Counted from the first letter of the stretch, positions 1 to 8,211 are shown. The stretch is DNA of 64,000 bases from JBLIRR01 sp049472395 (GCA_049472395.1 JBLIRR010000031.1:1-64000); one strand, 5' to 3'. Translations and numbers: made by a program. The notes: a model not told the origin generated them from the sequence alone.

Positions 1-1
1 G

Positions 2-103
2 TATGATCCGAATTGCTATGATTCAATTAATGCTCAGGAGATTGGCACCAGCATGAAATATTTTTCAGACAGGCTCTTAAGGAATTTCGGAATATCCGTA
101 TGA
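2..103 (+). CDS. C-terminal fragment of an unidentified protein (gene begins before the window)
   Basis: One forward frame is open from the first bases to a TGA at 101-103 and encodes 33 residues ending in LLRNFGISV. The other two frames close almost at once. The text looks protein-like (mixed charged and aromatic residues, GTSMKYFSDR), but it is too short to place in a family. A 13-bp perfect inverted repeat follows 25 bases later and could terminate this transcript. The coding assignment rests only on the open frame and the terminator placement. Confidence 0.45.
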   Translation, partial: YDPNCYDSINAQEIGTSMKYFSDRLLRNFGISV

Positions 104-128
104 TCATTATGAGCGGATATTTAAAATA

Positions 129-168
129 ATATGTGCCCATGTTAATAAATCCATCCATGGGCACATAT
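129..168. terminator. 13-bp perfect inverted repeat, likely bidirectional terminator
   Basis: ATATGTGCCCATG at 129-141 is perfectly complementary to 156-168, with a 14-base loop. It sits between the end of the forward fragment (stop at 103) and the end of the reverse gene (stop near 192). A bidirectional terminator is the natural reading. There is no long T run on either side. Confidence 0.6.
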
Positions 169-191
169 ACTATCTCATTATAATATCTATT

Positions 192-755
192 TTATAAGGG
201 AGGCAGGGCCCATATATTTGCCGGGGTCAGAAGACTTGTCACTGATAGGGCAAATACATCCGTAGGATACTTACTAATATAGTAAAGGTTGCCCAATGAA
301 ACAAAAGCTCCGAAACTATTGATGTCTGTGGGAAGTAAGAGAGAAAATCCCGAAGGCAAAGTGATAGGGGCCGGGGAACCTGTAAGAGGATCAGTAAGAT
401 AGGATGGTGGCCAGAGATTCAAACCATAGTAAGGATCAAAATAAGTCAGCCCCCCTCCTATCACAGATGGAACATTGTAGAGAAGCCATGGATAGGTCTG
501 GGCAGGGTCCCAGGCCAGTACAGGCTGAACCGGCAAGATTGTTGAATTGGTTATTTCTGAAAGCAGCGGTGTCGGCAGACCTGTAACGGCATCTGCCGGT
601 GATAAGGTCGAAGACCAAAGAGGCCATAAAAGATTATAAGGCGGGGTAGCTGCCCAGTACTGAGCCATGACCTTGGGCACACAGATCATTACAATTAATA
701 AAGATACAGTGAAAACAGTACTGCCCCATTGCAATAATTTGTTATTTCTACGCAT
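192..755 (-). CDS. small secreted Pro/aromatic-rich protein, function unknown
   Basis: The product is about 187 residues with a Sec signal peptide (MRRNN, a hydrophobic stretch, then a VMAQ cleavage site). The mature chain is rich in Pro, Ser, Leu, Tyr and Trp with almost no charged residues and no cysteine. The start is the ATG at 755, because AAGGAGG lies five bases upstream; the longer frame begins at an unlikely TTG inside that ribosome site. Three other genes in the window (near 4.7, 41.4 and 49.5 kb) encode proteins of the same style: signal peptide ending in AQ, then an early Trp or Pro-rich segment. This one and the 4.7-kb protein share an LWSS motif soon after cleavage. I recognise no family. 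The protein is probably exported or on the surface. Confidence 0.75.
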   Translation of the reverse strand: MRRNNKLLQWGSTVFTVSLLIVMICVPKVMAQYWAATPPYNLLWPLWSSTLSPADAVTGLPTPLLSEITNSTILPVQPVLAWDPAQTYPWLLYNVPSVIGGGLTYFDPYYGLNLWPPSYLTDPLTGSPAPITLPSGFSLLLPTDINSFGAFVSLGNLYYISKYPTDVFALSVTSLLTPANIWALPPL

Positions 756-917
756 CTTTTCCTCCTTCAAAAAAGAGATTCATATTAACCTATAATAATA
801 AAGATACATTGTTTTCCCTATCACCCCCTTTTTCATTTTTGTAACATTAATGGATATGAATTTTATTATATCTTTTTTTTATTAAATGTCAATTAGAAGA
901 AAGTTTGGAATACTATT

Positions 918-1232
918 CTAAAAGACTAACCCGATTGTAAGTTGTGAGCTGAGGGCGCTTTTTTGAAATGTGTATTCACGATCGCGTTTGCCAATATATG
1001 AATAGATAGTGAAACCAATACTAAAATCATTGATGTCTGTATAGTTGATTCCTGAAGTAAGTATATAGGAGTGATCATTAAAATTTCCGATCATATTCAG
1101 TATCAAATTCATATCACTGAGGATAAACTTCCGTATTGTTGCAAAGAATGCCCCATAATATTTTGATAGATTATTTGGTTCATAAAGATTGTTGTAGAAA
1201 TAGCCGACAACTTGGGCATTTATTTCTTTCCC
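918..1232 (-). pseudogene. C-terminal remnant of an outer-membrane beta-barrel protein
   Basis: A reverse frame of 104 codons lacks a plausible start; it opens right after a TGA at 1233-1235. It encodes alternating strand-like segments (NDHSYILTSGINYTDIN, FSIGFTIYSYIG) and ends LTIGLVF. A terminal Phe preceded by alternating hydrophobics is the usual C-terminal signature of outer-membrane barrels. The 5' end runs out of frame into the start of a DUF3795-type gene (1180-1293), so this looks like the tail of a barrel gene joined to another truncated gene by deletion. The exact barrel family was not recognised. Confidence 0.55.
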
Positions 1233-1293
1233 TCAGATATGCCATGCAGATAGCACAATGCATACCGCAGGGAGCGATTAATTCTTTATCCAT
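1180..1293 (-). pseudogene. N-terminal fragment of a DUF3795-type cysteine-rich protein
   Basis: From an ATG at 1293 the reverse strand reads MDKELIAPCGMHCAICMAYL, then RERNKCPSCR, before stopping after 37 residues. The pattern IAPCGMxCxxC...C-x2-C matches the start of the small zinc-ribbon-like DUF3795 proteins, which are normally well over 80 residues. The match ends at the CPSC pair, and the sequence beyond belongs, in another frame, to the barrel remnant at 918-1232. The fragment is a truncation product and is unlikely to be functional. Confidence 0.6.
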
Positions 1294-1381
1294 TTCAATT
1301 ATTCCATATTTATCTGAGTATTTACTCTTTTAGTTCATAATAATTAAAATGTACAGAAATACAAGGATCATCATGATACGG

Positions 1382-2008
1382 CTACACAGCCCCCCACTCG
1401 CATATATGGGCGTCGTGTACCGGTTGATAATGTTCATTACAGATACTCGCATTAATAAATAGTGTATTATTTTGGAAAGATTGACCGTATCCTTCATGAA
1501 TGTGTCCAAATATATGATATTTTGGCTTAATCCGATATATTGCCTTTAATAATTCCTCGCATCCCTCACTGTGTCCATCAACAGTGTCTAGAATTCCGAA
1601 TGGTGGGCCATGAGTAATGAGAACATCGGTATCATCCGGAATTAAATCCCATTTTTCCTTTATTTGCCTCCCTCTTTGTAAGTTAAATGCCCAATCAAAA
1701 AACCATGGTTGCCAGGGTGAGCCGTAAATCTTTATCCCCTCAATTTCAATACCGCTATCTTGGAGATAGATACAATGGCATAGAGATGCTTTCACTCTAT
1801 AAGGGGCATTTTGAAAAGGGAAATCATGATTTCCGGCAATTATGATTTTGTATCTATGGGGGAGTTGAGCTAAGAATTTATCGAATTGTATGATTTCATT
1901 AATCGTCGATTGATGGCATATATCACCAGCATATATCAATATATCGCCACATGGAATAGTGATTTGTTCATGGAACCCATGAGTATCACTCAATATCACT
2001 ATTTTCAT
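1382..2008 (-). CDS. calcineurin-like metallophosphoesterase
   Basis: This 208-residue cytoplasmic protein has the full set of metallophosphoesterase motifs: SDTHG at the start (DxH), AGDICH (GD), AGNHDFP (GNHD), THGPP, and FGHIHEG (GHxH) near the end. These residues bind the two catalytic metals. Members hydrolyse phosphomonoesters or diesters, and the substrate cannot be read from sequence. The start is the ATG at 2008: the longer frame upstream is the out-of-frame copy of a separate 49-aa gene whose stop at 2010-2012 lies one base from this ATG. It is the last gene of a probable three-gene minus-strand operon after an AI-2E-type transporter. Confidence 0.9.
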   Translation of the reverse strand: MKIVILSDTHGFHEQITIPCGDILIYAGDICHQSTINEIIQFDKFLAQLPHRYKIIIAGNHDFPFQNAPYRVKASLCHCIYLQDSGIEIEGIKIYGSPWQPWFFDWAFNLQRGRQIKEKWDLIPDDTDVLITHGPPFGILDTVDGHSEGCEELLKAIYRIKPKYHIFGHIHEGYGQSFQNNTLFINASICNEHYQPVHDAHICEWGAV

Positions 2009-2009
2009 G

Positions 2010-2159
2010 TTACATAGCCTGCTTATGCGCGTATAATTCCCATGCAGCGCACTCTTTGTGAGGGTCAAGCTCACTTCGACCTTTAAAATGCTCCAGCCTG
2101 CTAATGGTAAAGTCCCGGAATAACGCCACCAGTTCCTTGTCTGTAAAAAAAAGGTACAT
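2010..2159 (-). CDS. 49-aa conserved-looking small protein between transporter and phosphoesterase
   Basis: The ATG at 2159 lies four bases after the transporter stop (2164-2166), and the TAA at 2010-2012 lies one base before the phosphoesterase ATG at 2008. The product begins MYLFFTDKELVALFRDF and ends WELYAHKQAM. It is amphipathic and charged, with no signal peptide or membrane segment. The tight spacing on both sides suggests translational coupling in one operon. I recognise no family. It could also be the C-terminal remnant of a longer gene, since the residues after TDKEL look like a domain end. Confidence 0.55.
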   Translation of the reverse strand: MYLFFTDKELVALFRDFTISRLEHFKGRSELDPHKECAAWELYAHKQAM

Positions 2160-2163
2160 ATTT

Positions 2164-3216
2164 TTATTTTTTCTTGGGAGGTGAGGAGCCGAGCAGGATT
2201 GCTATCCATCGAGTATCCTCATTACTCTCCAGGGCTATTTTAAGTATCATTGTGAGGGGCACTGAGAGCAGCATGCCGACAGGACCGAGCACCCATCCCC
2301 AGAACACCAGGGAAAGGAATACGACCAATGTGGATAAACCCAAACGCTCTCCCATTAATCGTGGTTCAACAAAATTGCCGAAAAAAAGGTTCACTGCCGT
2401 ATATTCGAGAACCACCAGGAGCGCTGTGCCTGCTCCATACTGGATAATGGCAAGCAGGACTGCCGGAACAGCCGCAATGATTGAGCCGATATTGGGAACA
2501 TAGTTTAATAGAAAGGCCACAAGCCCCCAAAGCAGCGGATAGTCTATTTTGAGAATGATAAGCCCGATCGTGATAACAATTCCGGTGAATATGCTGACAA
2601 CTGTCTTAAGTACAAGGTAATGATGGACGCTTTCAATGAATGTGCTGAAATTGGACAGGGATGCTGTGGGATTCCCTATTGCGGCCCTTAGTTTGTCAGG
2701 CAAGCCAGATGCTTCAAGGAGGATAAAAATCACCGTGAGCAGGATGAGGAATGTATTTGTGAGCATCGTCCCTAAACCGCTCAGCATATTTGCGACCATC
2801 TGCATGGCGATCCCGGGGTCAAAATACTCCTGTAATATTTGCTCAGAAATATCAATGTTTCTCTCCTTGAGCCATGTCCGCAAAGTAGTGGTCTCCTCGT
2901 GCAGGCTTTTTTGATAGGCAGGTAATGAACGGGAGAAATCCTTCAGTGAGGTGCCGATAAATATTGTCAGCATAATACTTATCGCCATAATCCCCACCAC
3001 GACTAAAAGTACGGCAAAGATTGTGGGAACTCCTTTCCGCTGCAGCCAGAATAAGGGATTTATACACACGATTGCGATCAGCACTGATAAAAGGAAGGGT
3101 ATAACAATAGTACCCGCTGCTCGAATTCCTGCAATCACAACGACCAGGCTCGCGGTTACAATTAAGAATCGAACTCCGCGGAAATGATCCTTATTCTCTC
3201 TCATCTGCACCCCCAC
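2164..3216 (-). CDS. AI-2E (DUF20/PerM) family transporter
   Basis: This 350-residue inner-membrane protein has about eight hydrophobic segments: two pairs at the N terminus, a soluble middle (about residues 85-150), then a C-terminal group of helices. The diagnostic C-terminal region is present: NYVPNIGSIIAAVPAV followed by VEPRLMGERLGLS, a strong hydrophobic run and GPVGMLLSVPL. The family includes exporters of small molecules such as autoinducer-2 and Na+/H+ antiporters, and the substrate cannot be deduced. The start is uncertain: a GTG at 3216 has AAGGTGA seven bases upstream, while an ATG at 3204 has a GGGGG run five bases upstream. Two downstream genes follow within a few bases. A divergent Omp85-type gene starts 130 bases away. 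Confidence 0.9.
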   Translation of the reverse strand: MGVQMRENKDHFRGVRFLIVTASLVVVIAGIRAAGTIVIPFLLSVLIAIVCINPLFWLQRKGVPTIFAVLLVVVGIMAISIMLTIFIGTSLKDFSRSLPAYQKSLHEETTTLRTWLKERNIDISEQILQEYFDPGIAMQMVANMLSGLGTMLTNTFLILLTVIFILLEASGLPDKLRAAIGNPTASLSNFSTFIESVHHYLVLKTVVSIFTGIVITIGLIILKIDYPLLWGLVAFLLNYVPNIGSIIAAVPAVLLAIIQYGAGTALLVVLEYTAVNLFFGNFVEPRLMGERLGLSTLVVFLSLVFWGWVLGPVGMLLSVPLTMILKIALESNEDTRWIAILLGSSPPKKK

Positions 3217-3346
3217 TCCTCGCTCACCTTCTTCATAAGCGAAAAACTTAAATATAGAATTTATTATATGAAATGATGATTATTTTTTCAATTTCATGTA
3301 CTATGAGTGTCTCCGAATGAAATTGTGAAATAATAAAGAAGGACTG

Positions 3347-4594
3347 ATGACGTCAAGAGTATTGGTTGCAGGAGCAATGATTGCGGGATTATTTATTGTG
3401 ACCTGTGCGAGTGGGGCTCGATTACGCAATATAGAGATTATCGTGACAGGGAATAAGAGAACGAGAACCACCTATATCAAGAGCCTGATTTATGATTATC
3501 TAAAAGACTATGCTATTGACAACAGTGAAGAGATTAATCCTGCGGAATTAAAAAGATATCTCCTGAATACGATGCTTTTTTCCGATACCACCATTGAAGT
3601 GTCTTCAGGGACAATCAGTATCAATGTAAAAGAGAGATGGACCCTTTTTGTGCTTCCGTTTACCCGGTCTGAAAAAGGACAGGCCTCGCGATACGGCGGT
3701 TTTTTGATAGAGAATAATCTATTCGGTTTTGGAAAGAAACTTATCATAGGGACAACATTTTCACACTCCCAGACTACCTATTATCTTAATTATATCGATC
3801 CCTCTATTTTTTTCTCCGAATGGGATTCAATAATATCAGTAGGCCGTTCCCAGAAGGTGTTCTATCGTTACAGGGGGGAAGATAGAATAGATGGTATGGA
3901 TGAAGAAGAACGGATTCTGCGACTTTCCCTCGGATATCGTTTCACCCCGCAATTAACCTGCTCAGTTATCTATGAGGATATACAAAAAAACTATAATTAC
4001 CTTGCTGGGTATACCCAGCCGGAGAATTTTAATCCGCGTTCTGCAGGAGTAAAGCTTCAATGGAAAGACACGAGGTTCGCCTTTTATTTTCAAGAGGGTT
4101 TTTATGCCGGATTGCTCTTTATGCACCAATTGGAAAGAAATGATGAGGCGGGTCGTGAAAAGGAGAAAAGTTATCGGATCACCGCAACATTACAGGAGCA
4201 AAAGCAAGTATTAAAAAGCAGCGTCATCCAGATCGAATTAAATGGTGCTTACCTTCAAGGAGGTGATATGCGTGATGCCATCTATGGCGGGGGTGAAAAC
4301 GGACTTCGAGGTATCCCCTCTGATGGTGTATGGGTGCGCAAATACCTGTCAGTCGCGATTGATTATCAAATACCCATTTTAAGGAGACCGGGGGGTACCT
4401 TCACAACAGCGCCTTTTATTGATGCTGGTGTGCTGCAGGAATGGGATGTCGAGAGTGAATATATAAGGTTTTATTCATACGGAATAGGAATGTACTATTT
4501 TCTTAAAGAAATGGCTTTGCCCGGATTTGGACTCCAGATAGGAAGTAATAAGGAGTACGAGAAATTCTTTATTTCTTTTCGTATTGGATTTTAG
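3347..4594 (+). CDS. short Omp85 (BamA/TamA-like) outer-membrane protein
   Basis: This 415-residue exported protein has a signal peptide (MTSRVLVAGAMIAGLF, then CASG). Residues 25-105 look like a single POTRA-type domain (IEIIVTGNKRTRTTYI, NTMLFSDTTIEV, INVKERWTL). The rest is a strand-rich barrel ending ISFRIGF, with the C-terminal Phe typical of outer-membrane proteins. The loop-6 signature of the superfamily is visible as GGGENGLRGIPSDG (LRG in place of the usual RG[FY]). BamA proteins have about five POTRA domains and 750-850 residues, so this is a reduced member. It may secrete or insert a specific partner rather than serve as the general assembly machine. It is transcribed divergently from the AI-2E operon, and AAGGA lies just upstream of the ATG. 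Confidence 0.8.
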   Translation: MTSRVLVAGAMIAGLFIVTCASGARLRNIEIIVTGNKRTRTTYIKSLIYDYLKDYAIDNSEEINPAELKRYLLNTMLFSDTTIEVSSGTISINVKERWTLFVLPFTRSEKGQASRYGGFLIENNLFGFGKKLIIGTTFSHSQTTYYLNYIDPSIFFSEWDSIISVGRSQKVFYRYRGEDRIDGMDEEERILRLSLGYRFTPQLTCSVIYEDIQKNYNYLAGYTQPENFNPRSAGVKLQWKDTRFAFYFQEGFYAGLLFMHQLERNDEAGREKEKSYRITATLQEQKQVLKSSVIQIELNGAYLQGGDMRDAIYGGGENGLRGIPSDGVWVRKYLSVAIDYQIPILRRPGGTFTTAPFIDAGVLQEWDVESEYIRFYSYGIGMYYFLKEMALPGFGLQIGSNKEYEKFFISFRIGF

Positions 4595-4646
4595 CGAAGC
4601 CCCACTTTCCACGTTATTACTCGCGTGTGATAAAGTGGAGCTTCGC
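4594..4646. terminator. 15-bp inverted repeat directly after the Omp85 gene
   Basis: GCGAAGCCCCACTTT (4594-4608) pairs with AAAGTGGAGCTTCGC (4632-4646) with one mismatch; the loop is 23 bases. It begins on the last base of the Omp85 stop codon. It probably terminates that transcript and the convergent gene ending at 4687. Confidence 0.6.
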
Positions 4647-4686
4647 ATGGAGAAATCCTTTGCGTCAGATTGATGAGATTATTTTT

Positions 4687-5355
4687 TTAAAGAAGCGTTA
4701 AATTAAAGCTTCCGAAATCACTCTTTTGTAAGCTTACAATAGAGTATGATCCGGAGATTATAGTCCCCCCAATTATACTGAAGTCCAAAGTAATAAGATA
4801 ATCAACCGGGACGAGGACGATCGTCGGGAGGGGACCGCCTCCTATAGTGACTGCGACAATATCTGAATATACGCCGGATAGCGAAATACTCAGGCCAACG
4901 CCGGTATAGGCCCCGCTCACGGATACTCCCACAGGAACGAGACTATTCAAGGAAAAAAGCACTGTGCCGGTAAAGGTTCCGGTCGCAAGATCTTCGATTA
5001 AAGAAAGCGACATGGGTCCAAATGAATTGTTCACTACAAAGCTCGTCCATGAGCCGGTCCAACTTGTTGCCAAAATAGTCGGGGCTGCGGCAGCTCCGCC
5101 GCCAGTTACTATAAATGCGGATCGTGAGATCAGATCCACAGGGGATGGCGCGGGAAATGTTGCGGCAGATGAGGGGAATTGAAGAGTTGTAATTGGATTT
5201 ACAGGAAATGCGAGTGATGACCATAATGATATCAAAGGGTCATAGGTAAATGAGGGTGCCCACACTTGCGCTGAAGCTACAGGTGCATATAAAAATACCA
5301 TAATAAGTGCCGTTATTAAAATACCCATAAAACCTATTCTTTTTCTGGTTTTCAT
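4687..5355 (-). CDS. small secreted protein with a glycine/serine-rich beta domain
   Basis: The product is 222 residues with a signal peptide (MKTRKRIGF..., cleavage after ASAQ). The mature N terminus (VWAPSFTYDPLISLWSS) resembles the secreted protein at 192-755. From about residue 105 a second region begins SWTGSWTSF and continues as strand-and-Gly-rich sequence (GTFTGTVLFSL, LSGVYSDI, GGTIISGSYSIV), a pattern seen in small extracellular beta-barrel or lipocalin-like folds. There are no cysteines in the mature chain and few charges. No family was recognised. AGGAGAA lies upstream of the ATG. It converges on the Omp85 gene, with a hairpin between the two. Confidence 0.75.
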   Translation of the reverse strand: MKTRKRIGFMGILITALIMVFLYAPVASAQVWAPSFTYDPLISLWSSLAFPVNPITTLQFPSSAATFPAPSPVDLISRSAFIVTGGGAAAAPTILATSWTGSWTSFVVNNSFGPMSLSLIEDLATGTFTGTVLFSLNSLVPVGVSVSGAYTGVGLSISLSGVYSDIVAVTIGGGPLPTIVLVPVDYLITLDFSIIGGTIISGSYSIVSLQKSDFGSFNLTLL

Positions 5356-5652
5356 AATGGATTCTCCTTTTCTTAAATGTTTAATTTCATATTCTCCTCC
5401 TGGCAGGAGAAATAAAAGAACATCCTCTTTGGGGGAGTATCAATACCGAGGATACTCGTAAGGTAGATAATTATAAAATGGAAAATCTCCCCTTTTATTC
5501 AAATTCATAATAAAGACGTCTTTCCCAATTTATAAGTTACGAGCTTTTTGATGTAATTATGGAATAAGGTGAGGGAGCAATTCTCATTATGGCCGACAAG
5601 ACAATTGGCCATAATGAGATGAAGGTGAGGGTCGTGCTTAAAAGTTGTTATT
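5356..5652. other. intergenic region with a 13-bp hairpin
   Basis: No coding frame is supported here. TCTCATTATGGCC (5582-5594) and GGCCATAATGAGA (5607-5619) form a perfect 13-bp inverted repeat around 12 bases. It is bracketed by two copies of AAGGTGAGGG (about 5566 and 5622). It lies just past the 3' end of the DUF4177-like gene and is probably its terminator. Confidence 0.5.
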
Positions 5653-5895
5653 TTACAATTCTTGATTATTTATGATCGCACGTTTCCAAAAACATGCGAG
5701 GACATCTTTGCCAAAGACTAATTGTATCAATTCCCAGCCGTGCTTTCCTCTCTCATTCAACAAATCTCCTAACAAATAATTCTTATCAACTTCGATCTCA
5801 TCCAAATTGCACTCACCTTTTTCTGAACAAAAAAATGCAAACTTTTTAAAGTCGCTCGAGGGATACATGGTAATATCATATTCAAATTGCTGCAT
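5653..5895 (-). CDS. DUF4177-like small protein
   Basis: This 80-residue soluble protein begins MQQFEYDITMYP and has the pattern LLNERGKHGWELIQLVF followed by ACFWKR. That is the layout of DUF4177 proteins: an opening FEYKV-type strand, then LNxLGxxGWELV and a final hydrophobic strand. Function in the family is unknown. It lies 36 bases downstream of the TPM gene ending at 5932 and may be the last gene of the LemA/TPM operon. A GGAAG motif precedes the ATG. Confidence 0.7.
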   Translation of the reverse strand: MQQFEYDITMYPSSDFKKFAFFCSEKGECNLDEIEVDKNYLLGDLLNERGKHGWELIQLVFGKDVLACFWKRAIINNQEL

Positions 5896-5931
5896 ATTTC
5901 TTCCTTTCGTTATAGTAGGTATGTATTACAA

Positions 5932-6576
5932 TTAATCCTTCCCGATTATAAGGTTATCCAGTTCATCCTTATCATCGGCTTTTACGGGGAAGTGGTCTTT
6001 GAGGATAGTGGCACACTTGTCTATGGCCTTGCAGATGGCCTCTCCTTGGGTGCCGTTTTTAATGCCCTGGATTATTGTAATGACGATATCATTCCATACG
6101 GCAGATTCCACCTTATCGTTGATCCCCGTGTCCGCGAGTACCCATACTTTCCTTTCAAATACAGAGATAAAAATCAGAATACCGGTATGATCTTTTGTCT
6201 TATAAAGGCCCTTCTTGAAAAAAGAGGTGAACGCCTCTTCCTCTACCTCTTCCTCCATTTCATGCGAACTAATAAAAAGCCGCTTAAGGAAAGGAACCCT
6301 TTTCACAATTTCATAGAGGATGATGAAAAGCACACAAAACAGGGCTAAAAATGTCCACATATTTTCGCTCCCCATAAGAACAGTAGCCAGGATGGAGACA
6401 AAAAGGCTTAATGCCATGCCCCCAAGGATATCTGCGGAAGCATAGTCATGACTTGCTGAGACGATCATCGGCACAATTTCGCCTGATGTAACCTGCTCAA
6501 CCTTCTTGACACACTCTATAATTTTATTTTTCTCTTCCGTATTAAGGAAGCTTTGTGTAAGATCTCGCATTACCAT
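5932..6576 (-). CDS. TPM-domain membrane protein (COG3762 type)
   Basis: The product is 214 residues. An N-terminal segment (LNTEEKNKIIECVKKVEQVTSGEIVPMIV) matches the first part of TPM (Psb32/MOLO-1 type) domains. Two membrane helices follow at about residues 50-90, then a soluble C-terminal half with the second part of the TPM domain (HTGILIFISVFERKVWVLADTGI). Its start overlaps the 3' end of the preceding TPM/YgcG-type gene by seven bases, which indicates translational coupling. Genes of this kind commonly follow LemA and YgcG genes and are thought to act in envelope maintenance. The exact role is unknown. Confidence 0.85.
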   Translation of the reverse strand: MVMRDLTQSFLNTEEKNKIIECVKKVEQVTSGEIVPMIVSASHDYASADILGGMALSLFVSILATVLMGSENMWTFLALFCVLFIILYEIVKRVPFLKRLFISSHEMEEEVEEEAFTSFFKKGLYKTKDHTGILIFISVFERKVWVLADTGINDKVESAVWNDIVITIIQGIKNGTQGEAICKAIDKCATILKDHFPVKADDKDELDNLIIGKD

Positions 6577-7508
6577 CCTCCTGAGGCGCCGCCGCCGCCA
6601 AATCCTCCCCCACCAAATCCTCCAAAACTGCCGCCGCCGAATCCTCCTCCGCTCCCAAAGCCTCTACCGCCGAAATATGCTCCTCGAAAAAAGAACAAGG
6701 GGGATATAAGCCCGAGAATAAATCCTACGGGAATCAGGAAAAGGATGAAAGACAGCCCTAGTGACAAGGTAAACCAGCCAATTATGGGAAAAAGCAGCGC
6801 ACCGATAAGAGCTGCAAATATACGTTTGGATTTACCCAAAAAAGAAATAACTACCAGCAGAATAAAAAATGGCATAAGATTAGTGGTTCCTTTTTTGGTT
6901 CTTCGTGCAGCAACCGGCCGTCGAGTTGCTTTGTATTCCCCCTGAACGACCTGAACAATGGCCTGAACGCCCCGAATAAAGCCTTCATCAAAGCGGCCAT
7001 CCTTAAATTGCGGTGAGATTTCATAATCAATAATGCGACCGGTTATCATATCAGTCAGCTTTCCTTCAAGCCCATATCCCACCTCTATTCTAATTTTTCT
7101 TTCATTCTTCGCCACAAGGAAAAGCACACCATTATCGTATTCTTTTTGACCAATACCAAGGGTGTGGGCAACCCTTATGGAATAATCTTCCACCGCCTCC
7201 CCTTCAAGGGAGGGGATTGTGAGGACCACTACCTGCGTTGAATCAGAGAGCTCAAGATCTCTAAGTATGGCCTCAAGTTGCGCTTCAGTGTGCCGCGAAA
7301 TCATATTCGCATAATCATTTACTCGAGCGTTAAGCTCCGGCACATCGAGGGCTGAAAGGCGAGGGGGAAGGCAAAGGAGCACCATAGCAATAACAATGCT
7401 TATTGTTATGTATAGATTGAATAGAGTGAAGGCTCTCTTCTTGCTCATTACTGTAGTATCAATCATCACATCATTTTTTCTTATTTTATACACCAAAACT
7501 TCACGCAT
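6570..7508 (-). CDS. TPM-domain protein with Gly-rich tail (YgcG-type)
   Basis: This exported membrane-anchored protein has up to 312 residues. It has a signal-like hydrophobic segment (about residues 28-50), then a TPM domain at about 55-185 (VNDYANMISRHTEAQLEAIL, TQVVVLTIPSL, DNGVLFLVAKNERKIRIEVG, IRGVQAIV). Two or three membrane helices follow at about 210-270, and a glycine/phenylalanine-rich tail ends GGASGGW. This is the standard YgcG-type layout, with the TPM domain on the outside. Starts at 7508, 7466 and 7448 are all possible; none has a good ribosome site, and the last gives the most typical signal peptide. It lies 14 bases downstream of LemA and overlaps the next TPM gene. Confidence 0.85.
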   Translation of the reverse strand: MREVLVYKIRKNDVMIDTTVMSKKRAFTLFNLYITISIVIAMVLLCLPPRLSALDVPELNARVNDYANMISRHTEAQLEAILRDLELSDSTQVVVLTIPSLEGEAVEDYSIRVAHTLGIGQKEYDNGVLFLVAKNERKIRIEVGYGLEGKLTDMITGRIIDYEISPQFKDGRFDEGFIRGVQAIVQVVQGEYKATRRPVAARRTKKGTTNLMPFFILLVVISFLGKSKRIFAALIGALLFPIIGWFTLSLGLSFILFLIPVGFILGLISPLFFFRGAYFGGRGFGSGGGFGGGSFGGFGGGGFGGGGASGGW

Positions 7509-7522
7509 TGGTCATGTCTTTG

Positions 7523-8110
7523 CTAGAATTTAATCTTCGGAACCTCTTTTGCACCTTGATCTGCACTAAAATATTCTTTTCGTTGAAGATGGAGCAAAAG
7601 GCTGTTGGTCAAGGAGTTGGGAAATTTTCTGATGGAATAATTAAAGGTCTCAACTGCCTCATTATAACGTTGACGCGCGACATTGATCCTATTTTCAGTC
7701 CCCTCAAGCTGATGCTGTAAGTCCATGAAATTTTGGTTGGCCTTCAGGTCAGGGTATCGTTCGACAACAACCATCAGACGGGAGAGGGCAGAGGAGAGCG
7801 CTCCTTGAGCTTGTTGAAATTGCGCTATAGCCTGCGGATTACTGAGCATCTCCGGTGTCAATTGCACAGATGTTGCCCTGGCGCGGGCCTCAATGACCGC
7901 TTGCAGTGTCTCCTTCTCATGGGCAGCATACCCTTTCACTACCTCCACTAAATTAGGAATTAGGTCTGCTCTTCTCTGCAGGGTGGACTCAAAGTCTCCC
8001 CATGCTTTTTTTACTCCTTCTTCATTCATCTGCATGACATTATACCCGCACCCTGCACAGAGTAATAATATCACGAGTAAAATAGTCAAAGAATAATATT
8101 TTTTTCTCAT
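7523..8110 (-). CDS. lemA: LemA family lipoprotein
   Basis: The product is about 195 residues. It has a lipoprotein signal (YYSLTILLVILLLCAGC) and then the LemA core: NVMQMNEEGVKKAWGDFE, RRADLIPNLVEVVKGYAAHEKETL, ARATSVQL, RLMVVVERYPDLKANQNF, and RINVARQRYNEAVETFN. The ending is KEVPKIKF. LemA proteins are coiled, membrane-attached proteins of unclear role and are often encoded next to TPM/YgcG genes, as here. The ATG at 8110 follows GGGAAGGA and is preferred to the upstream TTG/ATG of the longer frame. It is the first gene of a minus-strand operon LemA - TPM - TPM. Confidence 0.93.
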   Translation of the reverse strand: MRKKYYSLTILLVILLLCAGCGYNVMQMNEEGVKKAWGDFESTLQRRADLIPNLVEVVKGYAAHEKETLQAVIEARARATSVQLTPEMLSNPQAIAQFQQAQGALSSALSRLMVVVERYPDLKANQNFMDLQHQLEGTENRINVARQRYNEAVETFNYSIRKFPNSLTNSLLLHLQRKEYFSADQGAKEVPKIKF

Positions 8111-8193
8111 ATTCGTCCTTCCCTTCATTAAAATATTTCCATAATTCTCATGTGGTTGTTTATACTATATGAAAAAGAAAAAGTCAAAACCAG

Positions 8194-8211
8194 AAGTGCT
8201 ACTCTTTTTTT
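8194..8211. repeat. 18-bp direct repeat, left copy
   Basis: AAGTGCTACTCTTTTTTT recurs at 10260-10277 in the same orientation; counting the preceding CAG/CAT, 20 of 21 bases match. The two copies bracket the AAA-ATPase/nuclease gene and the GC-rich island. They may mark the ends of an inserted segment. Seven of the 18 bases are a T run, so chance is not excluded. Confidence 0.45.

Noticed and set aside
404..627. Short frames on both strands inside the first secreted-protein gene
   Set aside because: They overlap a reverse gene with signal peptide and ribosome site and have no family features of their own.
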